A program made the translations under genes and the position numbers. Positions 6,061-6,824 of a DNA stretch of 6,824 nucleotides are shown in pieces (the stretch's first letter is position 1; every line of letters starts with the position of its first letter). The DNA comes from Parvularcula sp. (lineage in GTDB: Bacteria; Pseudomonadota; Alphaproteobacteria; Caulobacterales; Parvularculaceae): NCBI GenBank assembly GCA_003506635.1, contig DNZB01000079.1, positions 1 through 6,824 on the forward strand, written 5' to 3'. Under the pieces are notes generated by a model, which was not told where the DNA came from, did no database searches, and was given only the letters and a program-made list of their open reading frames with translations.

Positions 6061-6159
6061 AATCGCGCCGGGCGCGGCGAAGCGGCCTTGCGAGCCGATA
6101 AGACGGTGTTGCGCGGGGGGGCGATCTATTCAGAATGGCCTTTTCATAAGGAGGATTCG
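6061..6159 (+). other. Intergenic region upstream of the SMP-30-like gene
   Basis: This 99-bp gap should hold the end of the protease transcript and a promoter for the next gene, given the spacing and the very strong SD. CGCGCC/GGCGCG at 6064-6076 is a small GC palindrome with no T-run. The stretch from 6121 is AT-richer than its surroundings (ATCTATTCAGAATGG, TTTTCAT), but I cannot name a convincing -35/-10 pair. Confidence 0.4.
6148..6154 (+). promoter_or_regulatory. Strong Shine-Dalgarno of the SMP-30-like gene
   Basis: AAGGAGG, a full anti-SD match, ends five bases before the ATG at 6160. It is the best ribosome binding site in the window and fixes the start of a reading frame that does not close before the right edge. 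Confidence 0.85.
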
Positions 6160-6824
6160 ATGTTCGTTCGCGCCGCCCTTACCCTCGCGCTGTTCGCCGC
6201 CGGTCCCGCGCTAGCCGGCGCCCCGAAACTTGAGCGCACGTGGCTGACGCAAGGCTTTGCGAATCCCGAAGGCGTCGCCGCAGCGCCGGACGGGGCGCTG
6301 TTCATTTCGAACGTCAACGGCGAGGGCGGCGCGCGTGACGGGAACGGCTTCATCTCGCGCGTTTTAAAGTCGGGCGAGATCCTTGATCTCAAATTCATCG
6401 AGGGCCTTGACGCGCCGAAGGGCATGGCCGTGCATGATGGGCTGCTTTACGTCGCCGACATCGACATCGTGCGCATCTTCGACGCCGCGACCGGCGCGGC
6501 GCTCGACGGCGCGCCGATCGAGGGCGCGCAATTTCTCAATGACGTGACCGTCTGGCAGGACGACGTCTTCGTGTCGGATTCCGGCACGGGCCGCGTCTGG
6601 CGTTTTACAGGCACAAGCATCGACCTCTGGCGCGAGGGCGCGGAGCTCCAAGGCGTCAACGGTCTGACCGGCGCGGGCGAGAAGATGTTCATCAGCACCA
6701 TGACGAGCGGATCGCTGTTCGAAGCGACCGCCGCCGGCGGCTGGCGCAAGATCGCAAGCGGCATGGAGAACGCTGACGGCGTCGGCGTCATCGATGGAAA
6801 GCGCGGCGGTTTCCTCGTCTCCGC
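6160..6824 (+). CDS. Secreted SMP-30/gluconolactonase-like beta-propeller protein, partial at 3' end
   Basis: Translation from the ATG at 6160 stays open for 221 codons to the window edge, so the C-terminus is missing. Residues 1-19 are a Sec signal peptide with an ALA|GA cleavage site (MFVRAALTLALFAAGPALA). The mature part shows repeated propeller-blade motifs: FANPEGVAAAPDGALFISNV, LDAPKGMAVHDGLLYVADI, GAQFLNDVTVWQDDVFVSDS, and VNGLTGAGEKMFISTM, each of the form 'xxGxxxxxxxLYVxD'. These resemble SMP-30/gluconolactonase-like and NHL-type propellers. It should therefore be periplasmic, either a hydrolase or a binding protein; enzymatic activity cannot be claimed without the missing end and a metal-site check. 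The strong SD and 99-bp gap suggest its own transcription unit. Confidence 0.85.
   Translation, partial: MFVRAALTLALFAAGPALAGAPKLERTWLTQGFANPEGVAAAPDGALFISNVNGEGGARDGNGFISRVLKSGEILDLKFIEGLDAPKGMAVHDGLLYVADIDIVRIFDAATGAALDGAPIEGAQFLNDVTVWQDDVFVSDSGTGRVWRFTGTSIDLWREGAELQGVNGLTGAGEKMFISTMTSGSLFEATAAGGWRKIASGMENADGVGVIDGKRGGFLVS

Noticed and set aside
6064..6076. CGCGCC/GGCGCG palindrome after the protease gene as a terminator
   Set aside because: The loop would be one base unless pairs are opened, the stem is only five to six bp, and no T-run follows; such palindromes are frequent in this composition.
1..6824. Mobile element, defence system, CRISPR or retron-like novel system
   Set aside because: No transposase, integrase, reverse transcriptase, nuclease, toxin-antitoxin pair or regular repeat-spacer pattern is present; the genes have uniform composition and look like core chromosomal content.

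Overview
The window looks like ordinary chromosomal DNA from a GC-rich alphaproteobacterium. The basis for this is very high GC with strong G/C preference at third codon positions, AidB and ClpP-class protease genes of proteobacterial type, and an intergenic motif of a kind I remember as a dispersed repeat in alphaproteobacteria (CCTTCGACAAGCTC read on the minus strand). Genus cannot be fixed from the sequence. I see no rRNA, tRNA, CRISPR array, insertion sequence, phage gene or plasmid function.

Layout: 1-239 is a non-coding stretch rich in short inverted repeats and holding the dispersed-type repeat. A minus-strand gene (240-1397) encodes a five-pass membrane protein of DUF5671 type with a Cys-rich C-terminal domain that is probably periplasmic. 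It diverges across an 83-bp gap from an aidB-like acyl-CoA dehydrogenase gene (1481-3130). That gene overlaps an epoxide-hydrolase-like alpha/beta hydrolase gene (3127-3996) by four bases. A 102-bp gap with a strong interrupted hairpin separates this pair from a second same-strand group: an unrecognised lipoprotein (4099-5013) and, 24 bp later, a membrane-anchored ClpP-class serine protease of the serine dehydrogenase proteinase (SDH) family (5038-6060). After 99 bp a secreted SMP-30-like beta-propeller gene begins at 6160 with the best Shine-Dalgarno sequence in the window. It runs off the right edge.

How the genes may work together: the aidB-like gene and the hydrolase gene are probably translationally coupled. 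AidB is linked in other bacteria to alkylation damage, and the hydrolase keeps the Asp nucleophile and both cap tyrosines of epoxide hydrolases, so a joint role in handling reactive electrophiles is an attractive but unproven inference. The lipoprotein and protease genes are probably co-transcribed and both products are envelope proteins. No clear novel multi-gene system is visible. The points most worth checking are the aidB-hydrolase pair, the hairpin at 4019-4060, the lipoprotein-protease pair and the repeat-rich left end.
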